DNA of 37,765 bases from the NCBI RefSeq assembly GCF_008120935.1, contig NZ_RDBO01000076.1, positions 33,062-70,826 on the forward strand, given 5' to 3'. Source of the stretch: Streptomyces sp. sk2.1. Lineage in GTDB: Bacteria; Actinomycetota; Actinomycetes; Streptomycetales; Streptomycetaceae. Made by a program: the position numbers and the translations under genes. The notes under the pieces are model-generated. The model saw nothing but the letters and a program-made list of their open reading frames with translations, had not been told where the DNA came from and searched no databases. Shown piece after piece: positions 1-8,384 of this stretch. The first letter of the stretch is position 1, and every line of letters starts with the position of its first letter.

Positions 1-1187
1 GCTGGCTGGCGATGCGGGCCCGAGGCGATGGGGCGGGGTTCTCCGTGGACCACGTCGATGTCCATTCCTGGTTCGAGGCGTTCGTGGTTGGCGGTGGGCG
101 GCACCTCTCGGGCCCGCATCGCCAGCACGGCGGCGATTGTCTCGACGGCACCCGCGGCGCCGATCAGATGGCCGATGACGCCCTTGGGGGCGGTGACCGG
201 TGGGCCGGTGGTGCCGAACACCTTCGTCAGGGCGGCGGCCTCGGCCCGGTCGTTGTGCGGGGTCGACGTGCCGTGTGCGTTGACATGGGCGATGTCGGAC
301 GGGGCGAGACCCGCTTCGGCGAGGGCGGCGGCCATCGCACCGGCCGCGCCCGCGCCGTCCGGCAGCGGCATCGACAGGTGGTGGGCGTCGGAGGTGGCGC
401 CGTACCCGGCGACCTCGGCGTAGGCGCGCGCGCCGCGCGCCCGGGCGTCGTCGGCCCGTTCCAGGACGACGAAGCCGGCCCCCTCCCCCATGACGAACCC
501 GTCGCGGTCGGCGTCGAACGGCCGCGAGGCCCGGTCCGGCTCGTCGTTGCGCAGCGAGACGGCGTTCAGGTTGCCGAAGCCGGCCAGGGTGACCGGGGTC
601 AGGGTGGATTCGCAGCCGCCCGCGACGACCACGTCGGCCCGGTGGGTCCGCAGCAGCAGCGCCGCCTGGCCGATGGCGTCGGCGCCGCTGGCGCAGGTGG
701 TGGCGATGGTGGTGGCGGGTCCCGTCCAGCCCAGTCGCATGGCGATCTGCGCGGCGGCCGCGTTGGGCATGGTCATCAGCGGCATCAGCGGGTTGACCCG
801 GTGCGGGCCGTCCGCGGTGAACAGCGCGGACTCCCGGTCGCTGGTGGCCCGCCCGCCGACCGCGTTGCCGACGACGACCGCGGTGCGGCCCGGGTCCGGG
901 GCCGGGGAGCCGGCGTCCCGGTGGGCCGCCAGTGCGGCGGTCGTCCCGTACAGCGCGAACGGGTCCATCCGGCGGGCGTCCTTCGCGGGCACCAGGTCCA
1001 TGGTGTCGAGGCCGCGGACCCGGCAGCCGATGCGCACCCGGTGGCGGGTCAGGTCGAGGTGGGTGAGCTCGGCCGCGGTGGACCGGCCGGCGCGCAGTCC
1101 GGCCCACAGCTCGTCGGGGGTGCAGCCCGCGGGGGTGACCACGCCGATGCCGGTGATCACGACCGCTGGTCCGGTGGAGGTCGCCAT
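1..1187 (-). CDS. FabF-type beta-ketoacyl-ACP synthase (KAS II), 3' end cut by window
   Basis: This is a condensing enzyme of the KAS I/II family, expected to elongate an acyl-ACP with malonyl-ACP by decarboxylative Claisen condensation in the cytoplasm. About 395 codons are visible before the left edge, close to full family length (about 410). The Cys-His-His triad is intact: C165 in TTCASGAD, H305 in HGTSTPHND and H340 in GVIGHLIGAAGA. It is therefore a catalytic ketosynthase and not a chain-length factor, which would lack the Cys. The ATG at 1187 lies 11 nt downstream of the stop of the AONS-like gene, with AGGAC as a weak ribosome site, so the two genes are probably cotranscribed. The pairing suggests it either makes the acyl-ACP used by the AONS-like enzyme or extends its product. 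Family assignment is sure; the pathway role is inferred. Confidence 0.93.
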   Translation of the reverse strand, partial: MATSTGPAVVITGIGVVTPAGCTPDELWAGLRAGRSTAAELTHLDLTRHRVRIGCRVRGLDTMDLVPAKDARRMDPFALYGTTAALAAHRDAGSPAPDPGRTAVVVGNAVGGRATSDRESALFTADGPHRVNPLMPLMTMPNAAAAQIAMRLGWTGPATTIATTCASGADAIGQAALLLRTHRADVVVAGGCESTLTPVTLAGFGNLNAVSLRNDEPDRASRPFDADRDGFVMGEGAGFVVLERADDARARGARAYAEVAGYGATSDAHHLSMPLPDGAGAAGAMAAALAEAGLAPSDIAHVNAHGTSTPHNDRAEAAALTKVFGTTGPPVTAPKGVIGHLIGAAGAVETIAAVLAMRAREVPPTANHERLEPGMDIDVVHGEPRPIASGPHRQP

Positions 1188-1198
1188 GGGGGTACGTC

Positions 1199-2419
1199 CT
1201 ATCGGGCGGGGAGGATGCCGCACTCTCGGGCGGACTTGAGGAAGACCTCGGCGGCGAAGTCGATGTCGGCCTCCGTGTGGCGGGCCGTGACGGCGATCCG
1301 GAGCCGGGCGAGGTCGTTGGGGACGGCCGGGGTGACCACGGGCAGTCCGATGACGCCGTTGCGGCGGCAGGCGGTGGCAAGGTCGTACGCCGCCTCGTCC
1401 GAGCCGGCGATCAGCGGCAGGACCGCGGTCTCGCTGTCCTGGGTGCGCAGTCCCTCGGCGTTGATGAGGGCGCGCAGCCGTTCGGACTGGTGCTGGATGT
1501 GGGCGACCCGTTCCGGTTCGCGTTGCAGGATGCGCAGCGATTCCAGGGCGGCGGCGGCCTGGGCGGGGCCGAGGGCGGCGGAGAACAGGAACGGCCGTGC
1601 CGCGTACCGCAGATGGCCGATCAGCCGCTCGGGTCCCGCGACCCAGCCGCCCATGGAGGGGATGGCCTTGGAGAGCGTGCCGAGTTTGATGTCGACCTCG
1701 ACGGCGTGGTCGAAGTGTTCCTCGATGCCGCGTCCGGTGGCGCCGATGACGCCGAGCGCGTGTGCCTCGTCGACCATCAGGAGGGCGTTGTGTTCGTCGC
1801 ACACCTTGCGCAGTTCGGGCAGTGGGGCGATGTCGCCGTCCATGGAGTAGACGCTGTCGACGACGACGAGGCGTACGCCGTCGGGTCCGGCGGCCCGCAG
1901 CCTGCGGTCGAGGTGGTCGACGTCGTTGTGGCGGAAGCGGGTGACGGTGGCGCCGGAGAGGCGGCAGCCGTCGACGATCGAGGCATGGTCGTACTTGTCG
2001 ATGAAGACGGTGTCGCCCGCGCCGACGAGGCCGCCCACGGTGCCGACATTGGCCGCGTAGCCGGAGCCGAAGACCATGGCCGTCTCGCGCCCGGCGAACC
2101 GGGCGACCTCGGCCTCCAGTTCCTCGTGCAGCGGAATGGATCCGGCCAGTGCGCGCACGCCGTGGTTGCCGGTCCCGTAGAGGTCGACGGCGGCCTTGGC
2201 GGCGGCGACGACGCGTTCGTCACCGGCGAGTCCGAGGTAGCTGTATCCGGACATCATCAGCAGTCGGCGTCCGTCGAGATCGGCGTGGGCGCTGTCGCGT
2301 TCGACGGTGTAGGCGACGAAACTGTTGCGGCGGTCGGGCTCCGATTCGAGCGCCCGCACCCGCCGCCGGGTGGCCGCCAGTTTCGGTTCGAGGCGTTCCC
2401 ATGCTCCGGGTGCGTTCAC
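1199..2419 (-). CDS. AONS-like alpha-oxoamine synthase (PLP, aminotransferase fold type I)
   Basis: The 406-residue protein belongs to the alpha-oxoamine synthase family (8-amino-7-oxononanoate synthase, 2-amino-3-ketobutyrate ligase, serine palmitoyltransferase, ALA synthase). These enzymes condense an amino acid with an acyl-CoA or acyl-ACP and release CO2. Visible signatures are GTGNHGVRALAGS (residues 82-94), H145 in DHASIVDG stacking on PLP, D217 in VDEAHALG, and the Schiff-base lysine K251 in GTLSKAIPSMGG. I chose the GTG at 2419 because GAGGAG lies 6 nt upstream and the protein then has family length; the frame stays open far upstream. It heads a two-gene operon with the FabF-type KAS. 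No other biotin gene is nearby, so a secondary-metabolite role (making an alpha-amino ketone) is more likely than BioF. The amino acid and acyl donor are unknown. Confidence 0.9.
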   Translation of the reverse strand: MNAPGAWERLEPKLAATRRRVRALESEPDRRNSFVAYTVERDSAHADLDGRRLLMMSGYSYLGLAGDERVVAAAKAAVDLYGTGNHGVRALAGSIPLHEELEAEVARFAGRETAMVFGSGYAANVGTVGGLVGAGDTVFIDKYDHASIVDGCRLSGATVTRFRHNDVDHLDRRLRAAGPDGVRLVVVDSVYSMDGDIAPLPELRKVCDEHNALLMVDEAHALGVIGATGRGIEEHFDHAVEVDIKLGTLSKAIPSMGGWVAGPERLIGHLRYAARPFLFSAALGPAQAAAALESLRILQREPERVAHIQHQSERLRALINAEGLRTQDSETAVLPLIAGSDEAAYDLATACRRNGVIGLPVVTPAVPNDLARLRIAVTARHTEADIDFAAEVFLKSARECGILPAR

Positions 2420-2478
2420 GTGCGTCTCCTCTTCCACGGCTTCGTTCGGCTTCTTGCCCTTGTCCCAACGCGACGTCA

Positions 2479-2509
2479 TTTCTAGGGGGCGGCCGCAAGG
2501 CGCGCGCAA
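2479..2509 (-). promoter_or_regulatory. SARP-type direct repeat and -10 upstream of the AONS-KAS operon
   Basis: Reading the minus strand, the heptamers TTGCGCG (2509-2503) and TTGCGGC (2498-2492) are separated by 4 bp, so TTGC recurs at exactly 11 bp. Seven base pairs further on is TAGAAAT (from 2484), a good -10 candidate. Heptameric direct repeats of 11-bp period about 8 bp from the -10 are the known binding pattern of SARP activators. The same TTGC repeat occurs twice in the 19.6-19.7 kb divergent promoter. The rest of the 2420-2780 gap is AT-richer than its surroundings, as expected for a divergent promoter, and holds no gene. Confidence 0.6.
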
Positions 2510-2780
2510 TACGGGCACGGATGGCTCGAATTTCATTCGCGAAAAGGTCGAGCGATAAGCCGCCAAATACCGGAAGGGACGGTTCCGAGTATTCGCCCGG
2601 GTATGTTTACGGCCACGGTTGAACAGGCCGACTGACCGCCGGTACGGTCGAATGCACGGGAAAGAGAATGTAAAAGGGGTGACGATCCTGTGATCGTCCC
2701 CGAAATGGTCCACGATCCATTCCGTGCCGCACCCACGCGCTTTCGGCCAGGGGAGCCGCCGATGTCTTGGGGAGCCAGAT

Positions 2781-3632
2781 TTGCTGATCAGACTCGTAGG
2801 ACTCGTCACCATCGAGCACGACGGAACCCCGCCCCAGCACCTGTCGAGCGCCCAGGCCCAGGTGGCCTTCGCCCGGCTGGTCCTGGAACGCTTCTCGGGA
2901 ACCGGCCGCGACCAGCTCGCCGACACCGTGTGGCCGGACGGACTGCCCGAGACCTGGGCATCGGCCCTGCGCAGCGTCGTCAGCCGGGTGCGCGCCTATG
3001 TCAGCGACCCGCGCCAGAAACCGGGCGGGACCCCGCTGGTCGCCCACAGCGGGCGCTATCTGCTGCGGCTGCCCGGCGACGCGGCGGTCGACCTGGAGGC
3101 GGCCGACGCGGCGGTCACCGAGGCGCAGGACGCGTTCGCGGAGCACGCCTATCCCGTGGCACAGCAGCTCGCCGCCGGGGCGGTGTCCAATCTGCGCGGC
3201 TCGTTCCTGCCGGCGCACGACGGGGAGTGGGTCAGCAGCGTCCGGGAACGGGTTGAGGAACTACGCCTGAACGCACTGGAGTTGGCGAGTCTCTCCGCCT
3301 CGGCCCTGGGCGACGAGCACCACGGGGTGCGGTACGCGGACGAGGCGGTGCGCCGTGCGCCGTTCCGGGAGAGCGCCTACCGCTGCCGGATGGCGGCGTA
3401 CGCCTCGGCCGGCAACCGGGCGGACGCCCTGCGCGCGTACCAGCAGTTGCGCGAGGTGCTGGCCGAGGAGCTCGGCATCGACCCGGCGGCCGAGACCCAG
3501 GCGGCGTACCTGAACCTGCTGCGGGCCGTCGGCCCCACCCTCCAGGCCCGACCGCCCCGTTCGATCCGCCGCTCCGGCACCCTGGACCCGCTCCTGATGG
3601 GCGCCTTCGAGGCCCTTCCCCCGCCGAGGTAG
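2781..3632 (+). CDS. SARP-family transcriptional activator (small, DNA-binding plus BTAD)
   Basis: The 283-residue protein has the two-part layout of small Streptomyces antibiotic regulatory proteins: an OmpR-type winged helix (about residues 1-95, ending near SRVRAYVSD) and a bacterial transcriptional activation domain rich in helical repeats (about 100-255, with AYRCRMAAYASAGNRADALRAYQ and ELGIDPAAET). No ATPase domain follows. The start is not certain. TTG at 2781 has GGGGAG 7 nt upstream and gives an N-terminus beginning at the first strand of the winged helix; GTG at 2724 would add 19 residues without family similarity. The gene is divergent from the AONS-KAS operon, which carries SARP-like repeats, and is the likely pathway-specific activator. 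The same repeat at 19.6 kb suggests it also controls the ACP and methyltransferase operons. Confidence 0.88.
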   Translation: MLIRLVGLVTIEHDGTPPQHLSSAQAQVAFARLVLERFSGTGRDQLADTVWPDGLPETWASALRSVVSRVRAYVSDPRQKPGGTPLVAHSGRYLLRLPGDAAVDLEAADAAVTEAQDAFAEHAYPVAQQLAAGAVSNLRGSFLPAHDGEWVSSVRERVEELRLNALELASLSASALGDEHHGVRYADEAVRRAPFRESAYRCRMAAYASAGNRADALRAYQQLREVLAEELGIDPAAETQAAYLNLLRAVGPTLQARPPRSIRRSGTLDPLLMGAFEALPPPR

Positions 3633-3674
3633 CCGTACGCCCCCGGCGGGAACGGCCCTGCCGGGGGCGTACGG
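3633..3674 (+). terminator. Hairpin terminator after the SARP gene
   Basis: A perfect 15-bp inverted repeat (CCGTACGCCCCCGGC at 3633-3647 and its complement at 3660-3674) with a 12-nt loop begins directly after the stop codon. There is no U-tract, as is common in Streptomyces. The rest of the gap to 3932 shows no gene; it must hold the promoter of the large secreted protein, but I cannot fix -35/-10 boxes. Confidence 0.75.
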
Positions 3675-3932
3675 CGGACCCTGCCGGGGAGGGCGCGACA
3701 GGCCGCACCGGTCCCCGACTCCCGTTCTCCCGCGGCCAAACCCACCGTCCGCCGGTTGCCACAGGACCTGCACGGCCGTCAGAAAACCTTCATGGAATGC
3801 GCACTTCCATCGGGCAACCATGTCGGTGGTCACTCGGAATATTTCATTCCGTCCACAGGATTTGTCTGGACCACCGTTAGCGTCCCTCTGTGATCCTGCC
3901 GAACGGCAGGGTCCGGAAAGGACGACTCACCC

Positions 3933-6900
3933 ATGTCCAGACATACGGCCGGACGTCCCGGCCCACGGCGCCGAAGAGCGCGCATCGCCCTGGCGTCCGC
4001 CCTGGTACTGGCGGCCGAGGCCGCCTTCATATCCGGCCAGACGGCCGTGGCCGCGCCGGACGGACCGACCGCACCGGCCGCCGCCGTCTTTGCCAAGTCC
4101 CCCTCCCAGAAGGAGATATGGGAGTCGGACCTGGCGTGGGCGGCCGAGCACGCGAAGGGCTCGACGGCCTGGGCCGTCACCCGGGCGAAGAAGACCGGGA
4201 AGAAGGTCGTCGTCACCGACGAGACGACCCCCACCACCTACACCGTCGCCAACCCGGACGGCACCCTCACCACCGAGCTGACCGCCGGCCCCGAACGGGT
4301 CTGGAAGAACGGCGCGTGGCGGAAGGCCGACGCCACTCTCACCGAGGCCGCCGACGGCAGCGTCGTCCCCAAGGCGCACCCGGGCGGTCTGCGACTGGGC
4401 GGCGGGAGCGGCACTCCTCCGAAGTCGCTGCGCGCCGCGCAGGACGCCCCCGCCCGTGACCTGGTCACCCTGGGCAGCGGCGACAGCGAGGTGACCCTCC
4501 GGTGGAAGGGCGGTCTGCCGAAGCCCGAACTGGACGGCACCCGCGCCCGGTACAGGAACGCCGTGCCCGGCGCCGACGTCGTCGTCGAGGCCACCCGCAC
4601 CGGCTTCGAGCAGTTCGTCGAGATCGGCGAACGGCCCACCGGCGCCTACTCCTACACCCTGCCGGTCAGGGCGAAGGGCCTGAAGGCGAAGGCGAACGAG
4701 GACGGTTCGGTCACCTTCACCGATGCCGGAACCGGTGCCCGGCGCGCCACCATGCCCGCCCCGGTCATGTGGGACTCGGCTGTCGACAAGCGCTCCGGCG
4801 AACACACCAACCGGGCACGCGTCGACATGAAGGTGGTCCCCAGGGGCGCCGGCGAGGTCGATCTGGTCGTCACCCCCTCGGCCGAGTTCCTCGCCGACCC
4901 GAGGACGAAGTACCCGGTCACCGTCGACCCCTCCACCTCCGCGCTGTCGAACACCTTCGACACCTACGTGCAGCAGGGCGAGACCGTCGACTGGTCCAAC
5001 GACACCGAACTCGACTTCGGCAACCCGGGAACGAAGAACCCCGACGGCACCCCGCGCACCGCACGCTCGTTCATCACCTGGAACACCACGCCGATCCAGG
5101 ACGCGCTGATCGTCGACACCAACCTGGCGCTGTGGAACTTCCACTCCGGCAACACCGACTGCGTCGCGCAGAAGTGGACCGTCTGGGACACCGGCGCCCC
5201 CTCCACGTCCTCGCGCTGGGCCTCGCAGCCCGACTGGAAGCAGGAGTACCACTCCTCCACCCAGACCAAGGGCAACCCGGACTGCGCCGCCACCCAGCCC
5301 GACGGGTGGATCAACGCCGACGTCGACACCCTCGTCCAGTCCTGGGCCTCGGCCAAGGCCACCCGCGGCCACATGGGTCTGCGCGCGGCGACCGACGACA
5401 TCAAGGCCTGGAAGCGGGTCAACTCCGCGAACAACACGGCCAACCAGCCCAAGCTGTCGGTCACCTACAACTACCGCCCCTCGGACGGCACGAACCGGCA
5501 GGCCGGCGCGCCGTTCAAGTCGTACGCGGGCGTGTGGGCGGTCAACACCACCACCCCGACCCTGCGGGACACGTTCACCGACCCCGACGGGGACAAGGTC
5601 AACGGCACCTTCCAGGTCTACGACGCCGCCACCAACACCCCGATCACCACGCCCGCGGGCGAGGGGCTGATCGTGTCCGACTTCGTCGACTCGGGCAAGC
5701 CGGCCTCCGTCACCGTCCCGGCCGGACAGTTGAAGGACGGCAGGACGTACAAGTTCCGTACGAACGCCTACGACGGAACCCACTACAACCTCAGCTGGTC
5801 CCCCTGGACCCAGTTCGTCGTCGACACCACCGCACCCGGTGAGCCGCAGACCATCGCCTCGGCCACCTACCCGGACGACGGCAACGGCGGCGGCGTGGGA
5901 GTGCCGGGATCCTTCGACGTCGACACCGGTGACGCCGGCGCCCGTGAGATCCGCTACCGGCTCGACGCCGATCTCGTCGAGGACGCCGACTCCGCCCTGC
6001 TGGACGGCACCGAAGGCGGCGAGGACAACGGCGGTACCGGTGCACCGCGGTTGGCGGCCGCCGACTGGCAGTCCGTGCCCACGGCCGGCACCACCGGATC
6101 GTTCTCGGCCACCCCGGACCGGGTCGGCGCCCACCACGTGGAGGTCGCCACCGTGGACCGGGCCGACAACGTCGGCACCGCCGGCACCTACGGCTTCCTC
6201 GCCGGCGGACAGGTCCGCACCAACCACGTGGTGAACATCAAGCTGCCGGACAAGCCGGCCTACAACGACGGCAAGTTCAAGGCCACCGGCGAGTGGCAGC
6301 TGATCCCCGGTTACGGCACCCGCGTCGCGAAGCTGAGCCGCGCCGGCGAGGAGAACTGCACCGACCGGGCGGACGGCACCGTGATGTGCGCGAAGATCAA
6401 GCCCGTGCACGCCGAGGGCGGCAGGGCCACCAAGCCGTCCATCGTCACCGAACGGCTCTCCGACACCCCGCAGCCGAGCAGCGCCCTGGCCACCGAGGAG
6501 CTCGTCCCGGCGTGCTCGGGGCTCAACCCCGACGGCACGCCGAACCCCGACGAGGCGCTGTGGGGCTGGTTCAGCCGCACCGAGATGTGCATGGCTGCCT
6601 ACTACGAGTACTACACCTACGACAAGAAGACGAAGGTGCGCCTGTCGCAGGCCGACTTCTTCATCGACGTGCAGATCAAGCTCGACACCAAGAGCCCGGA
6701 CATGAAGTACTGGGCGCGGATCCGGCCGAAGAGCTCGCCTCCGCCCACCCCGGCGATGAAGAACGACATCACCATCCGCTTCGATCCCCGGTGTGACTTC
6801 GGCTGCACGGGCGCCGGCACCAACTTCGCCTGGGACGGCTCGATGACGTGGAAGGGCGCCAAGGAGTACGACGCCCACGAAGTCACCGGGCAGGCCACCC

Positions 6901-7859
6901 TCACCTACGACGTGCAGAACGACATGAACGGCGGCGCCAACGGCTCCGGCTGGGACGGCAAGTCCCGCAAGGACTCCATCCGCTCGCGGGAGTTCCCCGT
7001 CGGCTTCATCGGCCCGGAGTTCTCCGGCGCCTCCGGCGACGACGACACCGACCTCGGGCTGAACGGCGACAACCTGTTCCAGTCCAGGTCGCGCTGCGAC
7101 TTCGCCGATGTCGGCCTGCCGCCCGGCTGCGTGTTCCAGGAGTACGCACCCGGCTACACCATCAAGTCCAACGAGTTCCCGGCCGCCGCCGCGCACATCT
7201 ACCTGATCCGCTCGAAGATGGGTCTGAAGAACAACGGCGACGCCAACACCGGGCCGGGCAGCAACCCGTTCCACCCCCTGCACTACCTGCCCATGTCCAG
7301 CAAGCCGGAACACAAGGACAATCAGCGCAACGAATGGGACCGGGGGGCCAACCAGAACCGCAACAAGATCTGCGGCCGCTCCGGACAGTACGGCTTCCAG
7401 CCGCACAAGCTGACCAAGGGCGCCATCAAGCAGTACGCCCACCCCAAGAGGGACGTCGCCTCGTGTGACGAGTACTCCTTCAACGCCACCTACGAATCCG
7501 CCGGCATGCCCGCGTCCATGATGCCGTCCGGAGCGACCTCCAACGAGGTGGCCAACGGGGCGGTCTGCGTGCAGACCTACGAGGGCAAGGCCGCCGACGG
7601 GAAGATCTACCTGCGGGACGACGGCCGCTACCCCGAGCCGGACTGGAAGAACGTCTCCTGCGGGCGCTCGTCGATGGCCCTGTCGGTGAACTCCGGCGCG
7701 ATGCGTCCGTTCTCCGCCTTCGCCAAGGCTTACCGCATGCTCGACGCGGACCCGTACTACGTGTACGCGCCCCTGGCCGACATCGGCTGCGACGACGCGG
7801 TCCAGAAGGAGATCGTGGAGTGCGAGATCACCGACCTCGACCCTGACCTCATCCCGTAG
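3933..7859 (+). CDS. Large secreted DNRLRE-type protein with C-terminal NucA/NucB-like DNase domain
   Basis: The 1308-residue protein starts with a long Sec-type signal peptide (an arginine-rich n-region, a hydrophobic stretch near residues 18-35, cleavage after about residue 41). After an N-terminal region found in big actinobacterial wall or toxin proteins comes a DNRLRE-like beta region (about 345-500: FDTYVQQGETVDWSND and later KLSVTYNY), then Ig/Fn3-like beta segments (about 520-770). The C-terminal 190 residues resemble secreted NucA/NucB nucleases; the signature is CDEYSFNATYE at 1178-1188, like the CDEYPFASTYEG motif that carries the catalytic acids. Several cysteine pairs fit an extracytoplasmic protein. 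GGAAAGGA precedes the ATG. It may be a DNA-degrading exoenzyme or a polymorphic-toxin-like effector. The DNase assignment rests on the motif and is moderately sure. Confidence 0.8.
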   Translation: MSRHTAGRPGPRRRRARIALASALVLAAEAAFISGQTAVAAPDGPTAPAAAVFAKSPSQKEIWESDLAWAAEHAKGSTAWAVTRAKKTGKKVVVTDETTPTTYTVANPDGTLTTELTAGPERVWKNGAWRKADATLTEAADGSVVPKAHPGGLRLGGGSGTPPKSLRAAQDAPARDLVTLGSGDSEVTLRWKGGLPKPELDGTRARYRNAVPGADVVVEATRTGFEQFVEIGERPTGAYSYTLPVRAKGLKAKANEDGSVTFTDAGTGARRATMPAPVMWDSAVDKRSGEHTNRARVDMKVVPRGAGEVDLVVTPSAEFLADPRTKYPVTVDPSTSALSNTFDTYVQQGETVDWSNDTELDFGNPGTKNPDGTPRTARSFITWNTTPIQDALIVDTNLALWNFHSGNTDCVAQKWTVWDTGAPSTSSRWASQPDWKQEYHSSTQTKGNPDCAATQPDGWINADVDTLVQSWASAKATRGHMGLRAATDDIKAWKRVNSANNTANQPKLSVTYNYRPSDGTNRQAGAPFKSYAGVWAVNTTTPTLRDTFTDPDGDKVNGTFQVYDAATNTPITTPAGEGLIVSDFVDSGKPASVTVPAGQLKDGRTYKFRTNAYDGTHYNLSWSPWTQFVVDTTAPGEPQTIASATYPDDGNGGGVGVPGSFDVDTGDAGAREIRYRLDADLVEDADSALLDGTEGGEDNGGTGAPRLAAADWQSVPTAGTTGSFSATPDRVGAHHVEVATVDRADNVGTAGTYGFLAGGQVRTNHVVNIKLPDKPAYNDGKFKATGEWQLIPGYGTRVAKLSRAGEENCTDRADGTVMCAKIKPVHAEGGRATKPSIVTERLSDTPQPSSALATEELVPACSGLNPDGTPNPDEALWGWFSRTEMCMAAYYEYYTYDKKTKVRLSQADFFIDVQIKLDTKSPDMKYWARIRPKSSPPPTPAMKNDITIRFDPRCDFGCTGAGTNFAWDGSMTWKGAKEYDAHEVTGQATLTYDVQNDMNGGANGSGWDGKSRKDSIRSREFPVGFIGPEFSGASGDDDTDLGLNGDNLFQSRSRCDFADVGLPPGCVFQEYAPGYTIKSNEFPAAAAHIYLIRSKMGLKNNGDANTGPGSNPFHPLHYLPMSSKPEHKDNQRNEWDRGANQNRNKICGRSGQYGFQPHKLTKGAIKQYAHPKRDVASCDEYSFNATYESAGMPASMMPSGATSNEVANGAVCVQTYEGKAADGKIYLRDDGRYPEPDWKNVSCGRSSMALSVNSGAMRPFSAFAKAYRMLDADPYYVYAPLADIGCDDAVQKEIVECEITDLDPDLIP

Positions 7860-7874
7860 TCACCCGCCAAGAGC

Positions 7875-7917
7875 CGTGTGGCGTCCCGAGCCCTCCGGGG
7901 CATCGGGGCGCCACACG
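7875..7917 (+). terminator. Hairpin terminator after the DNase-like gene
   Basis: CGTGTGGCG (7875-7883) pairs with CGCCACACG (7909-7917), and the interior (CCCGA with TCGGG) can pair further. It lies 16 nt after the stop codon and before the inserted IS element. Confidence 0.7.
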
Positions 7918-7950
7918 CCTGTCGGGGTCCCGGTGTCGGGAGGGGCTCTA

Positions 7951-8384
7951 CTGACTTCGGCTCGTCAGGGTGAGGTCGGGGTGTCGAGGGTCAGGCCGGT
8001 GCCGGCTATGAAGCCGTCGAGGGTGTCGGGGCGGTACTGCAGGCGCTTGAGCCGGTTGCGGACGAGGGCCTCGAGTCGGTCGAGGGCCATGACGGCGAGG
8101 TTGGCCAGGCTTCGTTTGACGTGCGCCCAGACCCACTCGACGGGGTTGAGGTCGGGCGAGTAGGCGGGAAGCAGGAACACCGTCAGCCATGCACGCTCGG
8201 CGATCAACTCGCGCATGGCGTGGGAGACGTGGGTGTTCAGGCGCATCCGCACCGACTCCCGACGCACCCGTCCCGCAACGGTCAGCCCGCCCCCATCCGA
8301 ATACCTCACACACCATCGAATACAGCCACCACACCAAGCCCATCAGGGACTTCGGGAAAGTTCACCCTGACGAGCCGAAGTCAG
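7951..8384 (-). mobile_element. Internally deleted IS630-family element with intact ends
   Basis: The 434-bp element is bounded by perfect 23-bp terminal inverted repeats (7951-7973 and 8362-8384, outermost bases CTGACTTCGG) and flanked by a TA dinucleotide on each side (7949-7950, 8385-8386). This is the target duplication typical of the IS630/Tc1/mariner superfamily. The only coding content is a fused remnant of transposase N- and C-termini. Intact ends with a nonfunctional transposase make it MITE-like: it could only move with transposase supplied by a full-length copy elsewhere. It entered the stop codon of the SUKH gene. Confidence 0.92.
7965..8309 (-). pseudogene. IS630 transposase remnant (in-frame internal deletion, 114 aa)
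   Basis: From a GTG at 8309 the frame reads an N-terminal IS630 start (RYSDGGGLTVAGRVRRESVRM, about 22 residues) joined directly to the C-terminal part of the DDE domain (LPAYSPDLNPVEWVWAHVKRS). That part carries the last catalytic acid region and the family's usual tail. IS630 transposases are about 340 residues, so over 200 residues, including the helix-turn-helix and the first two DDE acids, are missing, while the frame survives. The stop codon lies in the terminal repeat. It cannot be an active transposase. Confidence 0.85.

Noticed and set aside
1199..2419. Calling the PLP enzyme BioF of biotin synthesis.
   Set aside because: No other biotin gene is present, and the partner genes (KAS, SARP) and promoter motif point to secondary metabolism.
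2724..2780. GTG at 2724 as the SARP start.
   Set aside because: The extra 19 residues have no family similarity, and the TTG at 2781 has a better-placed ribosome site.
3927..7442. A very long antisense open frame (over 1100 codons) opposite the DNase-like gene, and similar ones opposite the NRPS and molybdoenzyme.
   Set aside because: They mirror the third-position GC bias of the real genes and show no domain motifs; low-complexity Val/Gly/Arg composition is typical of shadow frames.
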